Positions 1 to 8,234 of a stretch of 64,000 nucleotides of DNA are shown piece after piece. The stretch is from NCBI GenBank assembly GCA_035606665.1, contig DATNEY010000001.1, forward strand, positions 1-64,000, in the 5' to 3' direction. A program made the position numbers and the translations under genes. This DNA comes from DASUGC01 sp035606665 (GTDB lineage Bacteria; Acidobacteriota; Vicinamibacteria; Vicinamibacterales; SCN-69-37). How positions within the stretch are numbered: the first letter of the stretch is position 1; every line of letters begins with the position of its first letter. The notes beneath the pieces were generated by a model that searched no databases, had not been told where the DNA came from, and was given only the letters and a program-made list of their open reading frames with translations.

Positions 1-1
1 C

Positions 2-1612
2 CGCGCGTGGAAGTATCCACTGCCCGGCGATCCGGATGTCGCGATGATCCACCGCGTCGTCATCGACGTGGACACCGGGAAGATGAAACGGCTGCTGATG
101 AAGCCTGATTTTCATCGCGCCATGTCGGAAGACAACATCGACATGGGGGAGTACCTGTGGAGCCCGGACGGTTCAAAGCTCGGATACGTATCAACGGACC
201 GGTTTCACAGGAACTCCACGGCCAAGCTCGCCGACACCACGTCGGGCGAGGTGCGGACGCTCTTCACCGAGAGCGAGAAGACCCACGTGCAGACGCGCGT
301 GCAGTGGCAGATCCTCTGGGACACGAACGAAATCCTCTGGTACTCGCAGCGCGACGGCACGGCGCAGATGTTCCTCTACGACCTCCGCACCGGCCAGCCG
401 AAGAATCAGATCACGACCGGCGTCGGGCCGATCACCGGAATTGCCCGGCTGGATCGCGCATCGCGCACGATGTGGTTCAACGCGGTCGGCAAGGAAAAGG
501 GCCAGGATCCCTACTTCACGCATCTTTATAAGGTTGGTCTCGACGGAAAGAACTTCGTCTCGCTGACGCCCGACAACGGGACACACACCGCGCAGATCTC
601 GCCCGACGGCAAGTACATCATCGACACGTTTTCTCAGCCTGACGTCGCTCCAGCGATCAATCTACGTGACGGCGCCACTGGCGCGCTGATCATGCCGCTC
701 GAGAAGGCCGACATCTCGAAGCTGCTGGCGTACGGCTGGAAGCCGCCGATGCAGGTGAAGATGATGGCGGCCGACGGCAAGACGGAGATCTACGGTGTGC
801 TCCATCGGCCGACGAACTTCGATCCGTCGAAGAAGTACCCCATCATCAATCAGGCGTACCCCGGCCCGCAGTCGGGCAGCGTCGGATCGCGGGCCTTCAG
901 CGCGGCGCGCGGCGACCGTCAGGCGCTCGCCGAACTCGGGTTCGTCGTCGTCAGCATCGACGGCACCGGGACACCGAATCGATCGAAGGCGTACACCGAC
1001 GCGTACTACGGTGCGATGGGCCGGCACAACACGATCCCGGATCAGATCGCCGGCATGAAGGAGCTCGGGAAGCGTTTCCCGTGGATCGACATCGACAAGG
1101 CCGCGATGTGGGGCCACTCGGGCGGCGGATTCATTACCGCGGACGCGTTGCTGCGCGCGCCATACAACGACTTCTTCAAGGTCGGAATCGCCGAGTCAGG
1201 GAACCACGACCAGCGCCAGTACGAGGACGACTGGGGCGAGCGCTACCAGGGGCCGCTGGTGAAGAATCCGGACGGCACGGACAACTACGCGATCGAGGCC
1301 ACACAGACGCAGGCGGCCGGGCTGAAAGGCCATCTGTTCCTGATCCACGGCACGATGGACAACAACGTGCCACCGTACAACACGCTCCTCGTCGCCGACG
1401 CGTTGATCAAGGCCAACAAGGAGTTCGACATGCTCCTGATTCCGAACTCCGGCCACGGATTCGCGCCCGCCAACTACGTCATGATTCAGCGCTGGAATTA
1501 TTTTGTCCGGCACCTGCTCGACGCCGATCCGCCGAGAAACTATGTCGTGCCGGCTGGCCCGGCCGGCGGCGGCAGACGCGGTGGCGGACCGGGGCGTAGG
1601 CCGGGCCTTTAG
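2..1612 (+). CDS. S9 family serine peptidase (prolyl oligopeptidase/DPP IV type), 5' truncated
   Basis: The frame is open from the left edge (first complete codon at 2) and reads in family sequence before the first internal ATG at 44, so the N-terminus lies outside the window. The visible part holds the end of the N-terminal beta propeller (SPDGSKLGYVS and SPDGKYIID blades) and a complete C-terminal alpha/beta-hydrolase domain. The catalytic triad is visible: Ser in GHSGGG (codon 1118), Asp in GTMDNNVP (codon 1358) and His in NSGHGF (codon 1454). The family cleaves short peptides after Pro or similar residues, usually in the periplasm or outside the cell; a signal peptide cannot be seen here. 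The last residues are a low-complexity Gly/Arg tail, and the TAG stop sits in the loop of a hairpin. Confidence 0.93.
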   Translation, partial: RAWKYPLPGDPDVAMIHRVVIDVDTGKMKRLLMKPDFHRAMSEDNIDMGEYLWSPDGSKLGYVSTDRFHRNSTAKLADTTSGEVRTLFTESEKTHVQTRVQWQILWDTNEILWYSQRDGTAQMFLYDLRTGQPKNQITTGVGPITGIARLDRASRTMWFNAVGKEKGQDPYFTHLYKVGLDGKNFVSLTPDNGTHTAQISPDGKYIIDTFSQPDVAPAINLRDGATGALIMPLEKADISKLLAYGWKPPMQVKMMAADGKTEIYGVLHRPTNFDPSKKYPIINQAYPGPQSGSVGSRAFSAARGDRQALAELGFVVVSIDGTGTPNRSKAYTDAYYGAMGRHNTIPDQIAGMKELGKRFPWIDIDKAAMWGHSGGGFITADALLRAPYNDFFKVGIAESGNHDQRQYEDDWGERYQGPLVKNPDGTDNYAIEATQTQAAGLKGHLFLIHGTMDNNVPPYNTLLVADALIKANKEFDMLLIPNSGHGFAPANYVMIQRWNYFVRHLLDADPPRNYVVPAGPAGGGRRGGGPGRRPGL

Positions 1613-1641
1613 GCCCGGCCCGGCGGCCCTGAAGGGCCGCC
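1599..1641. terminator. Two adjacent GC-rich hairpins at the end of the peptidase gene
   Basis: A perfect 9-bp inverted repeat (GGCCGGGCC / GGCCCGGCC, loop TTTA) overlaps the TAG stop. It is followed by a second 9-bp one (GGCGGCCCT / AGGGCCGCC, loop GA). There is no U tract. A related hairpin lies at 58012-58031, so this may be an interspersed element as well as a terminator. Confidence 0.5.
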
Positions 1642-1666
1642 CCACCACGACGCCGGAGGGCGTTGC

Positions 1667-2047
1667 GTGACGACGGAGTGGAAGGACGCCATCAAGGACG
1701 GCAATCTCGCGCGGCTCGACGTCCTGGCTGGTGACGGTGCGGACATCGACGCGTTCGACGATCACGGCCAAACCGGCCTGATGATCGCCGCGCGCGATGG
1801 CCGCACGCCGGTCGTGCGCTGGTTCGTCGAACATGGCGCCGATCTCAATCACACAGCCAAGTTTCATCTCTCAGCACTCATGCTCGCGGTCATCAACGGA
1901 CGCGACGCCATCGTCGGGATCCTCGTCGATGCCGGCGCCGACCGCGCGATCCGGGGATCCGGGGCGCCCGGCTTCGAGGGCAAGACCGCGCTCGACATCG
2001 CGCGAGCCGGCAATCGCGACATCATGGTCGCCCTGCTCAGCGAGTAG
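1667..2047 (+). CDS. Ankyrin-repeat protein
   Basis: This is a 126-residue protein with a GTG start. It has three to four ankyrin repeats, shown by the recurrent G-x-TGLMIAARDG, FVEHGADLN, LMLAVINGRD and LVDAGADRAIRG blocks and a last KTALDIARAGNRDIM repeat. There is no signal peptide or membrane segment, so it is probably cytoplasmic. Ankyrin repeats bind other proteins, and no partner can be inferred. The gene is short but covers whole repeats and does not look truncated. It lies 54 bp after the peptidase and 45 bp before the next gene, all on the same strand. Confidence 0.8.
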   Translation: MTTEWKDAIKDGNLARLDVLAGDGADIDAFDDHGQTGLMIAARDGRTPVVRWFVEHGADLNHTAKFHLSALMLAVINGRDAIVGILVDAGADRAIRGSGAPGFEGKTALDIARAGNRDIMVALLSE

Positions 2048-2092
2048 CTCCCCGGACGGCAAGAAACCCCATCAGTCCGGCAGTATCAAGTA

Positions 2093-2716
2093 GTGAGCGA
2101 CGAACTCACCGCCGCATCCGGTCCGCAGGACGTTGTCAGCCGCCTGTCGGACGGGGAATGGCATCGCCTCATCGTTCAGCTCGGCCGGTATGCCGTGCAG
2201 AAGAGCCGAAGGTTCTACTGGCGCACCGGCTCTGGCGGGGAGCTGCCGGACGGCGAGGTGACGCAGTCGATCGTCTCGAAAGCCATCGTCCTGTGGCTCG
2301 ACGGGCGCCGGCGATGGAATCGCGCGGAATATGGGGACCTCGAGAGCTTCCTGATGGGTGTGATCGACAGTCTGCTATCGCACGCCGCCGGGGGCGCGGA
2401 CAACCGGCACATCCGTCCGCACGAGCCCGGCGCGGACTACGTTCAGGGGTCGCCAACGCCGGAGAGCGCACTCCTTGCGCACGAACGGGCGACGGAGGCG
2501 GACGCCATCCTCGGCGAGATCACCCGCCAGTCGCACGGGGACACCGTCGTGATCGAGATCATCGACGCCATCCGGAAGGGCGCGGCGACACGGCGGGAGA
2601 TTGCCGCAGCGACCCGACGAACGGTGGACGTCATCGACAACGGACTGAAGCGGCTTCGCCGCACGGGCACGAGTGTCGCCAGGAGCAGAGCCCATGGATT
2701 CCAGAACACGCGATAG
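2093..2716 (+). CDS. Sigma-70-like (ECF-type) regulator
   Basis: This 207-residue protein has a GTG start. The N-terminal half resembles sigma region 2, with helical text such as GRYAVQKSRRFYW and a long helix through DLESFLMGVIDSLL. The C-terminal half ends in a region-4-like helix-turn-helix (KGAATRREIAAATRRTVDVIDNGLKRLRR). Similar divergent sigma-like proteins are frequent in Acidobacteriota and Planctomycetes. The following membrane protein gene starts inside its 3' end (23-bp overlap), the usual arrangement of sigma and its membrane-bound regulator. A DNA-binding regulator is likely; true sigma activity is an inference. Confidence 0.6.
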   Translation: MSDELTAASGPQDVVSRLSDGEWHRLIVQLGRYAVQKSRRFYWRTGSGGELPDGEVTQSIVSKAIVLWLDGRRRWNRAEYGDLESFLMGVIDSLLSHAAGGADNRHIRPHEPGADYVQGSPTPESALLAHERATEADAILGEITRQSHGDTVVIEIIDAIRKGAATRREIAAATRRTVDVIDNGLKRLRRTGTSVARSRAHGFQNTR

Positions 2717-3584
2717 CGAGGACACTCTCAGGCAGATTGACGAGCTCGCTGCCGAGGCCCGGCACAGCGACGTCGAGGCGCGCGAGATGCTCGAGTCAGC
2801 CGGGATCGATCCGGACACTTTCGCGCGGGCGGTACGCCAGGAGGTTCAAGCAGCCGTTCCGAAGCCGGAACTTCGCACTTCACACTTCGAACTTCGAACT
2901 TTCTTCCTTGGTGTCATCGCCGCCAGCGTCGCGTTCGCGGCCGTGTCGGTTCACTTCAACTACCGCGCGGGTCTCGAGGCCCAGCGCCAGCTCGCCCGCG
3001 CCCAGCTCATCGGGCCGCTCCTGCCGGCGTTGTCCAGCGAGGATCCCGAGCGCCGATCGATCGCCCTCGTCGTCGCGCAGCAGGTCGATCCGGCGTTTGC
3101 GGCAGAGACGTCCGCCCAACTGGCGCGCTGGGATGTGAACACGCAGGCTCGCGCGCGGGCGTATCGGAATACGACCTACGCCGACCGGATCCTCGCGGGC
3201 ATCCAGAAGCTCGAGATCAGCCGCGATCCGGAGGACCGCAAGGCGGCGATCTGGAACGACCTGCTGCCGGTGCTGGTGGAGGCGCGAAGGAATCGCAACG
3301 AGTTCGTGGACGTGGCGATCGAGTACCAGCGCGTCCTGCCACTGCTCAGCGTCCGCAATCCGGACGTGTTCCTGGACAGCTACTGGGGCGAGCTGTGGAT
3401 TCTGAACATCCTGCTGGAGTCACGCATCGTGCCCGTGGTCGAAGCCGCCCGCCGGGCCGCGCCGGAGCCCGCGGTGGTCGAAGCGGTCTTCCAGAAGAAC
3501 GCCTCGGGCCTTCCCGAGCGCGACCGTCTGGCGTTCGAGGAAGCGAAATCGGCGTACGTAAGGACGCTTACCGCAATTCGCTAA
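2694..3584 (+). CDS. Single-pass membrane protein coupled to the sigma-like gene
   Basis: The protein has 296 residues from the ATG at 2694, chosen because AGGAGCAG lies just upstream; an in-frame codon at 2673 would add seven residues. A hydrophilic N-terminal segment of about 65 residues is followed by one transmembrane helix (about residues 70-88, FFLGVIAASVAFAAVSV) and a long helical extracytoplasmic domain rich in Glu and Arg. Its coupling to the 2093 gene suggests an anti-sigma-type partner, but no zinc anti-sigma motif is present and no family was recognised. Just before the membrane helix the text PELRTSHFELRTFF is encoded by a short tandem DNA repeat and is probably not ancestral protein sequence. 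Confidence 0.65.
   Translation: MDSRTRDSEDTLRQIDELAAEARHSDVEAREMLESAGIDPDTFARAVRQEVQAAVPKPELRTSHFELRTFFLGVIAASVAFAAVSVHFNYRAGLEAQRQLARAQLIGPLLPALSSEDPERRSIALVVAQQVDPAFAAETSAQLARWDVNTQARARAYRNTTYADRILAGIQKLEISRDPEDRKAAIWNDLLPVLVEARRNRNEFVDVAIEYQRVLPLLSVRNPDVFLDSYWGELWILNILLESRIVPVVEAARRAAPEPAVVEAVFQKNASGLPERDRLAFEEAKSAYVRTLTAIR
2868..2902 (+). repeat. In-frame ACTTCGAACTTC-type short tandem repeat
   Basis: Four imperfect copies of ACTTC(G/A)(C/A)-type units lie inside the linker of the preceding gene and encode RTSHFELRT. Simple repeats of this kind look like an interspersed low-complexity element captured in frame. Confidence 0.5.
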
Positions 3585-3587
3585 GTC

Positions 3588-3622
3588 AATGGATCGATGG
3601 TCCGTTGAACAAATGGATCGAT
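3588..3622 (+). repeat. Direct repeat AATGGATCGAT in the intergenic gap
   Basis: The 11-mer AATGGATCGAT occurs at 3588-3598 and 3612-3622, between the membrane protein stop and the glycosyltransferase start. Its role is unknown. It may be a two-copy remnant of a short tandem repeat. Confidence 0.45.
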
Positions 3623-3635
3623 ACAGGACTCACTA

Positions 3636-4853
3636 ATGTCAATTGGCTTCGATCCCGTCGTCGGGAGCGTGTTGTTCTCCGCTGGTCTCATTCCTCACGT
3701 GGCGCCGCCGCGGAGGGAGCTCGAGCTGCCGACGGTGACGCCGGAGACACCGCCGCTGGTTACCGTGATTCTCGCGTTGTATCGCGAGCGCTGGGACGAC
3801 ATCGACATGACTCTCGAGTCGTTGCTGAAGCAGACGTATCCGAAGGAGCGGCTGGAAGTGCTGGTGGCCATCGAGGCGCACGACCAGGCGATTCATCCGC
3901 TTGCGGATCGGGCGGTCCGCAAGCTGCGCGACGCCGGCATCGGGAGCGCGATCGTCATGAGTCACGGCGGCAAGCGCCTGAAGGCGTACGCGCTCAACCT
4001 GGCGATCGAGCGCGCGCACGGTGACATCTGCGCGTTCTATGACGCCAGCGACGACATCGAGCCCGCGCAAATCGAGCGCGCGGCGCTTCTGATGCACGAG
4101 AAGCATTACGACGCGGTTCAGGCGACCGTGCTGAGGAAGGGAAGATCTATCCTTAGCGAGTTTCTGTTCATCGACACGGCGTTCTGGTTCAGGAAGTACC
4201 TCCCATTCGTCCTCGGGCTCGCCAAGGGGATGCCGCTCAGCGGCGAGGGTCTGTTCCTGCGTCGAGCGGTGCTGAACGAAGTGGGTGGATTCCCGGAAGT
4301 ACTTACCGAGGATGCGTATCTCGGCATCCTTCTTACGGAGCGCGACAAGCGCTTCGGCCTCGTGTCCTCGGTCATTACCGAAAAGGCGCCCCGCAGCATG
4401 AAGGCGCACTTCATTCAGCGCCTGCGCTGGAATCGCGGGTACCTCACGTGTCTGGCGCGCCTCGTTCGGTCGGACCTGTCGTGGAAGAGGAAGGGCGCGC
4501 TGTCGCTGCCGTTCCTCACGCCGCTCAGCTGCGCACTGGCGTTCGTCGGATGGCTGCTGATCGTGGGCCAGTGGGGCCTGTCGGTCGCAGGCGGATTTCA
4601 GATCCCTGACGTCACGCTCTCGGTCGTGCCGCACACCGCGTACTCGAACGCGATGTACTACTGGGCGCTGACGCTCTTCGTCGTCGGCATCCCGATGTGC
4701 GTGGTGTCGTACGTCCACACGCTCTGGGTGCTGGGACTGAAACGGTCGGTGCCGTTCGTGATGATGCTGCCGTACTACTGGACGTTCATCGGGTTCGCGG
4801 CCACGTGCTCGTTCTTCAAGAACACGACGCACTGGGGCAAGACCGAGCGATGA
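3636..4853 (+). CDS. Family 2 membrane glycosyltransferase (processive type)
   Basis: This is a 405-residue protein. A GT-A domain begins with VTVILALYRERWDDIDMTLESLL. It continues through the nucleotide-sugar binding DASDD, the acceptor-site GEGLFLRR and TEDAYLG, and the QRLRW motif typical of processive beta-glycosyltransferases such as cellulose, chitin and hyaluronan synthases. Three or four C-terminal membrane helices follow (about residues 285-310, 335-365 and 378-395). It should polymerise or transfer a sugar from a nucleotide donor at the inner membrane; the product cannot be told from sequence. There is no adjacent polysaccharide export gene and no PilZ domain, so it appears to be a stand-alone synthase. 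Confidence 0.88.
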   Translation: MSIGFDPVVGSVLFSAGLIPHVAPPRRELELPTVTPETPPLVTVILALYRERWDDIDMTLESLLKQTYPKERLEVLVAIEAHDQAIHPLADRAVRKLRDAGIGSAIVMSHGGKRLKAYALNLAIERAHGDICAFYDASDDIEPAQIERAALLMHEKHYDAVQATVLRKGRSILSEFLFIDTAFWFRKYLPFVLGLAKGMPLSGEGLFLRRAVLNEVGGFPEVLTEDAYLGILLTERDKRFGLVSSVITEKAPRSMKAHFIQRLRWNRGYLTCLARLVRSDLSWKRKGALSLPFLTPLSCALAFVGWLLIVGQWGLSVAGGFQIPDVTLSVVPHTAYSNAMYYWALTLFVVGIPMCVVSYVHTLWVLGLKRSVPFVMMLPYYWTFIGFAATCSFFKNTTHWGKTER

Positions 4854-4863
4854 GTCGCGCCTC

Positions 4864-5757
4864 TCAGCGGATCCAGGACGCTCGGAGGACCTTCGCGCCC
4901 CGCCTGGCGCTGGCCTGAATGACCCTGGGCGTGATGCCAGTCGGCCGGGCGTACGTCACCTCGTACTGCGACGTCAGCGCCGCCGCCACGCGGTTCAGAA
5001 TCGATTCCATCGCCGTCGTCGACACGGCCGTGACCTGCATGCCGCCGGTGGGTTCGGGCAGGTTCGAGAACAAGGTGTCACGAAGGGGGACGAGCGCCGG
5101 CCTGATTCCCGCGATCCCCCGGATCGTCACGGGCCAGTAGGCCGCGCCGGACTTGAGCACGGTGTCGGCGACGCTTTGTGGCGTAATTGCGCTGCTTTCG
5201 GGGCCGTCGAACGTAACGGAGACGATGGCCCGTCTTGGTGATTCCCTGTTCATCAACTCCCGGCTTGCCGCCACCAGCGCCTCGAGGAGCACGCCGGCGC
5301 CCTGCTGACTCTCAACCAGCCGATCCGTCCAGGGTTTGATCTTCCTGAATTCGGACGTGGAGGGCACGACGACTGAACCACCCTGGGCGAGATCCATGAT
5401 CGCCACTTCCGATCCCGCGGTTCCGCTGAGCACGCGCCGGCAGAACGCCGCCAGCCCGCGCCGCATATCTTGTGTTGGAAACTGCACGCCCGGAGCGGGC
5501 TTCGCGGTGTCGACGAGCAGCGCGACGTACAAGGCTTCGTTGTTCGGCCGCACCTCGATGACTTCCCGTTGCGTTCCGTCCTCGGTCACGATGAACTCGC
5601 TGGCCCGGAGATCCCGAATCGGACCGCCCGCGTCGTCCAGGACGGTGACGAGGATCGACTTGGCGACGGCTTCCGTGGCTCGGGCGGCATCGACGCTGAC
5701 CAGCGCCGCCGCGATCGCCAGTGATAGTGATATTGCTAGTGAGATTCTTCGCCGCAC
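4864..5757 (-). CDS. VWFA-related secreted protein
   Basis: This 297-residue protein has an N-terminal signal peptide (about 1-27, ending DAARATEA). The conserved start of the Acidobacteriota VWFA-related family follows: ILVTVLDDAGGPIRDLRASEFIVTEDG, then EVIEVRPNNEALYVALLVDTAKP. The position of the metal-binding DxSxS motif reads DTAKP, so metal-dependent adhesion is doubtful. It is probably periplasmic or extracellular. It is convergent with the glycosyltransferase (10-bp gap) and divergent from the 5856 gene across about 100 bp. The family assignment is good; the biological role is unknown. Confidence 0.8.
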   Translation of the reverse strand: MRRRISLAISLSLAIAAALVSVDAARATEAVAKSILVTVLDDAGGPIRDLRASEFIVTEDGTQREVIEVRPNNEALYVALLVDTAKPAPGVQFPTQDMRRGLAAFCRRVLSGTAGSEVAIMDLAQGGSVVVPSTSEFRKIKPWTDRLVESQQGAGVLLEALVAASRELMNRESPRRAIVSVTFDGPESSAITPQSVADTVLKSGAAYWPVTIRGIAGIRPALVPLRDTLFSNLPEPTGGMQVTAVSTTAMESILNRVAAALTSQYEVTYARPTGITPRVIQASARRGAKVLRASWIR

Positions 5758-5818
5758 CGTTTTTCTCCCGTCGCCACAAGGATACGCGCAGACCGGCGCG
5801 CCTGCGAACCCCAGCGTC

Positions 5819-5847
5819 TAGACACAAAGAACTCTGCAGAATAAAGT
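5819..5847 (+). promoter_or_regulatory. Possible sigma-70-type promoter of the 5856 gene
   Basis: TAGACA (5819-5824) and TAAAGT (5842-5847) are separated by 17 nt in an AT-richer stretch. The ATG lies only 8 nt past the -10 element, which would give an almost leaderless transcript. No Shine-Dalgarno is visible, which agrees with that. Confidence 0.35.
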
Positions 5848-5855
5848 TGTAGCCC

Positions 5856-7238
5856 ATGCCGAAGCGCCAGATGCAGACGTGGCTCGTGCTGGTCGTCCTC
5901 GCGGTCGGCCTGGTGATCGTGTTCGTTCTCGGACTCTGGGCCTACATGAGCGCCACGGCCACGCCCATCCACCCGAATCCCCGCGAAGTGTCGTCGGTGA
6001 CACGCGCGGCCCCGCCCGCGAGGTGGGCCGCGGCGGTGAGCCAGGCGCAGGAGGCCGCTCGCGAGGCCATCAGCGCGCAGAACCTGCCCGGCCTCTCCGT
6101 CGCGGCGGGCATTGGCGATGGTGTTCGCCAGGAGGTGGTGTGGGCCGAGGGCTTCGGCTGGGCTGATCTCGAGAATCGGGCGTCCGTGTCACCCGAGACG
6201 AGATTCCGGACCGGCGGCATCTCCATGGCGCTTACCTCCGCCGCCGTTGGCCTGCTGGTCGAAAGAAATCAGGTCAGGCTCGACGATGAAATTCACAAGT
6301 ACGTGACGGAGTACCCAGCCAAGGAGTGGCCGGTCACGTTGCGTCAGCTCATGGGGCACGTTGGTGGCGTCGCGAATGACCAGGGCGACGAAGAGCCGTT
6401 GTCTGAGCGCTGCGCGCGGACGGTTGACGTGGTGCAACGTTTTGCGAAGACGCCGCTGCGATTCGAGCCGGGCACACGGTACAGGTACTCAACCTACGGC
6501 TGGACACTCGTGAGCGCAGCCGTGGAATCCGCGGCGCGCGAATCATTCTTCAGTTTCATGCGCAGTCAGGTTCTGGGACCGCTTGGGATGAACGACTCGT
6601 CGCCGGATTCCGAGACCGAGCCACCTCCGAACCGCGCGAAGTTCTACCACCCGAGGTTCGCCGGAGACACGCGCTACGGGCCCGAGCCGGCGCGGGACGG
6701 GGACTACTCCTGCTTCGCCGGTGCCGGCGCGTTCGTGTCCACGCCGTCGGATCTGGTCAGGTTCGGAATGGCGATGAACAGCGGCAGACTGTTGCAGCCC
6801 GCGACCGTCGCGCAGTTCCAGACATCTCAGCGGCTTGTGACAGGCGAAGAGACCGGCTACGGTCTCGGCTGGGATCTCGAAACGGTTCAGCTCTCCGGCG
6901 AGTCAACGACGACGGTCGGCCACGACAGCGAGTTCACCAACGGCGGCAGCGCGTCATTGAAAGTGTTCCGGTTTCCCGGCCTCGACGTCGTCGTCGCGGT
7001 GACAACCAACATCTCGTTCGCGGACACGGACGCCATTGCGTTGAAAGTTGCCGAGGCGTTTGCCCGCGAAGCGAAGGCCCCGGCGGCAAGTAGGTGCGTT
7101 GCCACACTCTGTGGCTATTTGTTGCCAACGTTTGTCTGTGACATCCGGCGGCCCAGGCGGAACTCCACCCCGCCTTTCATAGTCGTGAAGATGGTGAGCT
7201 CGCGGCCGTCTGCCATCAGGCGGCAGCTCTCGGGGTAG
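5856..7238 (+). CDS. LACTB/class C beta-lactamase-like protein, catalytic motifs lost
   Basis: The protein has 460 residues: a membrane anchor (about 8-32) and a serine beta-lactamase-like domain very close to its paralogs at 14019 and 15367. At the place of SxxK it reads GGISMALT, so the nucleophile is Gly (residue 121) and the lysine is Met (124). The YxN-like motif is YSTYGW, and the HTG motif reads HDS (from residue 356). The paralogs end near AFA-x-E-x-K, whereas this frame runs about 50 residues further, antisense into the 7115 lipoprotein gene, which suggests loss of the original stop. It is probably a pseudoenzyme or a decaying gene. A beta-lactam hydrolase is unlikely. Confidence 0.82.
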   Translation: MPKRQMQTWLVLVVLAVGLVIVFVLGLWAYMSATATPIHPNPREVSSVTRAAPPARWAAAVSQAQEAAREAISAQNLPGLSVAAGIGDGVRQEVVWAEGFGWADLENRASVSPETRFRTGGISMALTSAAVGLLVERNQVRLDDEIHKYVTEYPAKEWPVTLRQLMGHVGGVANDQGDEEPLSERCARTVDVVQRFAKTPLRFEPGTRYRYSTYGWTLVSAAVESAARESFFSFMRSQVLGPLGMNDSSPDSETEPPPNRAKFYHPRFAGDTRYGPEPARDGDYSCFAGAGAFVSTPSDLVRFGMAMNSGRLLQPATVAQFQTSQRLVTGEETGYGLGWDLETVQLSGESTTTVGHDSEFTNGGSASLKVFRFPGLDVVVAVTTNISFADTDAIALKVAEAFAREAKAPAASRCVATLCGYLLPTFVCDIRRPRRNSTPPFIVVKMVSSRPSAIRRQLSG

Positions 7239-7558
7239 GGAAGCTCGTCGAGTTTCACGATGAGTTCTTCGTCCGAGAGGCCGTTGACGCGATCGATTTC
7301 AATCGTCGCGCTGCCGCGGATGATGTTCGTTTCCGGTGCGGACAGCGTCGCCGATCGCAGCATTTTCCCCGAGGAATTCTTCGCTTCGGAGAATGTCCCG
7401 CGCGCGAGTACGTCCCCCGACTGAGTGCGGATCTCGACGGTGTTCACTGTCATGAGGTCGCCGGCATCCTGCGACAGGGTCTGATTGACCCTCATCGTCG
7501 ATGACAGGCAGGCGCTGGTCGCTGCGAGAGTGGCAATGAGCAAGAGACGCTGAAGCAT
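7115..7558 (-). CDS. Small lipoprotein of unknown function
   Basis: The start is placed at 7558 because GGGAGGACGCC lies directly upstream and a lipoprotein signal follows (LLLIATLAATSAC, lipobox cysteine near residue 17). The mature part of about 130 residues is mostly beta-strand-like polar sequence with no recognised domain. It should be anchored in a membrane by its lipid. Its 3' end overlaps the extended 3' end of the 5856 gene by 124 bp on the opposite strand. It is divergent from the ECF sigma gene at 7695. Confidence 0.65.
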   Translation of the reverse strand: MLQRLLLIATLAATSACLSSTMRVNQTLSQDAGDLMTVNTVEIRTQSGDVLARGTFSEAKNSSGKMLRSATLSAPETNIIRGSATIEIDRVNGLSDEELIVKLDELPYPESCRLMADGRELTIFTTMKGGVEFRLGRRMSQTNVGNK

Positions 7559-7694
7559 GGCGTCCTCCCTTGAGAGCAGGATGTGGTGGTTACCTGGGGA
7601 ATAGGGCAGCAAGAGCCGTACCGCCGGCCCCGGACGTCGAGGGGGTCACACTTTCGGGAACCCGGTAGCCCTTTTCCGGGACTATACAGATGAG

Positions 7695-8234
7695 ATGGAT
7701 GATGCGGCCCTGCTCGCGAAGGCGCGAAGGGGGAACGAGGATGCGTTCTCGCTGCTCTTCGAGCGCCATCAGAGGCAGATCTACCGATACGGCGCGTACA
7801 TGTGCGGGCCTCACGCCGCGGACGACGTGGTGCAGGACACATTCCTCGCTGTGCTGCGGCAGACCGGCCGTTCGGATACGCCCGGCGGAAGCGTGCGGTC
7901 GTATCTGCTCGGAATCGCGCGTCACATCGCACTGAAGCGGCTCGCTGCGGCCCACACGCCGCTCGAAGAGCCCGCTGACGAGGCGAACGACGAGCTCGCG
8001 TCGGCGGACCCGTCACCGCTCGAGACGATGACGCGATCTGAAATGTCCGGCGCTGTTCGCCGGGCAGTGGAGACACTGCCGGCGGCATATCGGGAGGCAG
8101 TCGTGCTGTGTGAACTCCAGCAACTCGAATACGAAGAAGCTGCCGGCCTCATGCAATGTCCGATCGGCACGGTGCGATCGCGACTGCATCGTGCCAGGCG
8201 CCTGCTGGCCGCGAAGCTCGGGAGCGCTCTATGA
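7695..8234 (+). CDS. ECF RNA polymerase sigma factor
   Basis: This 179-residue protein has region 2 (DAFSLLFERHQRQIYRYGAYMCG, then DDVVQDTFLAVLRQ) and region 4 (LPAAYREAVVLCELQQLEYEEAAGLMQCPIGTVRSRLHRAR with its helix-turn-helix). It directs RNA polymerase to a dedicated promoter set. Its stop overlaps the next start by 4 bp (ATGA), and the third gene is coupled in the same way, giving a tight sigma/membrane-regulator/secreted-protein operon. A GGGAACCC stretch at 7656-7663 is the only candidate -35-like box seen upstream. Confidence 0.92.
   Translation: MDDAALLAKARRGNEDAFSLLFERHQRQIYRYGAYMCGPHAADDVVQDTFLAVLRQTGRSDTPGGSVRSYLLGIARHIALKRLAAAHTPLEEPADEANDELASADPSPLETMTRSEMSGAVRRAVETLPAAYREAVVLCELQQLEYEEAAGLMQCPIGTVRSRLHRARRLLAAKLGSAL

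Noticed and set aside
3639..4832. Long minus-strand frame antisense to the glycosyltransferase
   Set aside because: Arg/His/Gln-rich composition, no domain, no start context; the plus strand is a clear GT2 enzyme.
7656..7686. GGGAACCC as a definite ECF promoter of the 7695 operon
   Set aside because: A -35-like GGAAC is present, but no convincing -10 box at normal spacing and no second copy in the window support it.
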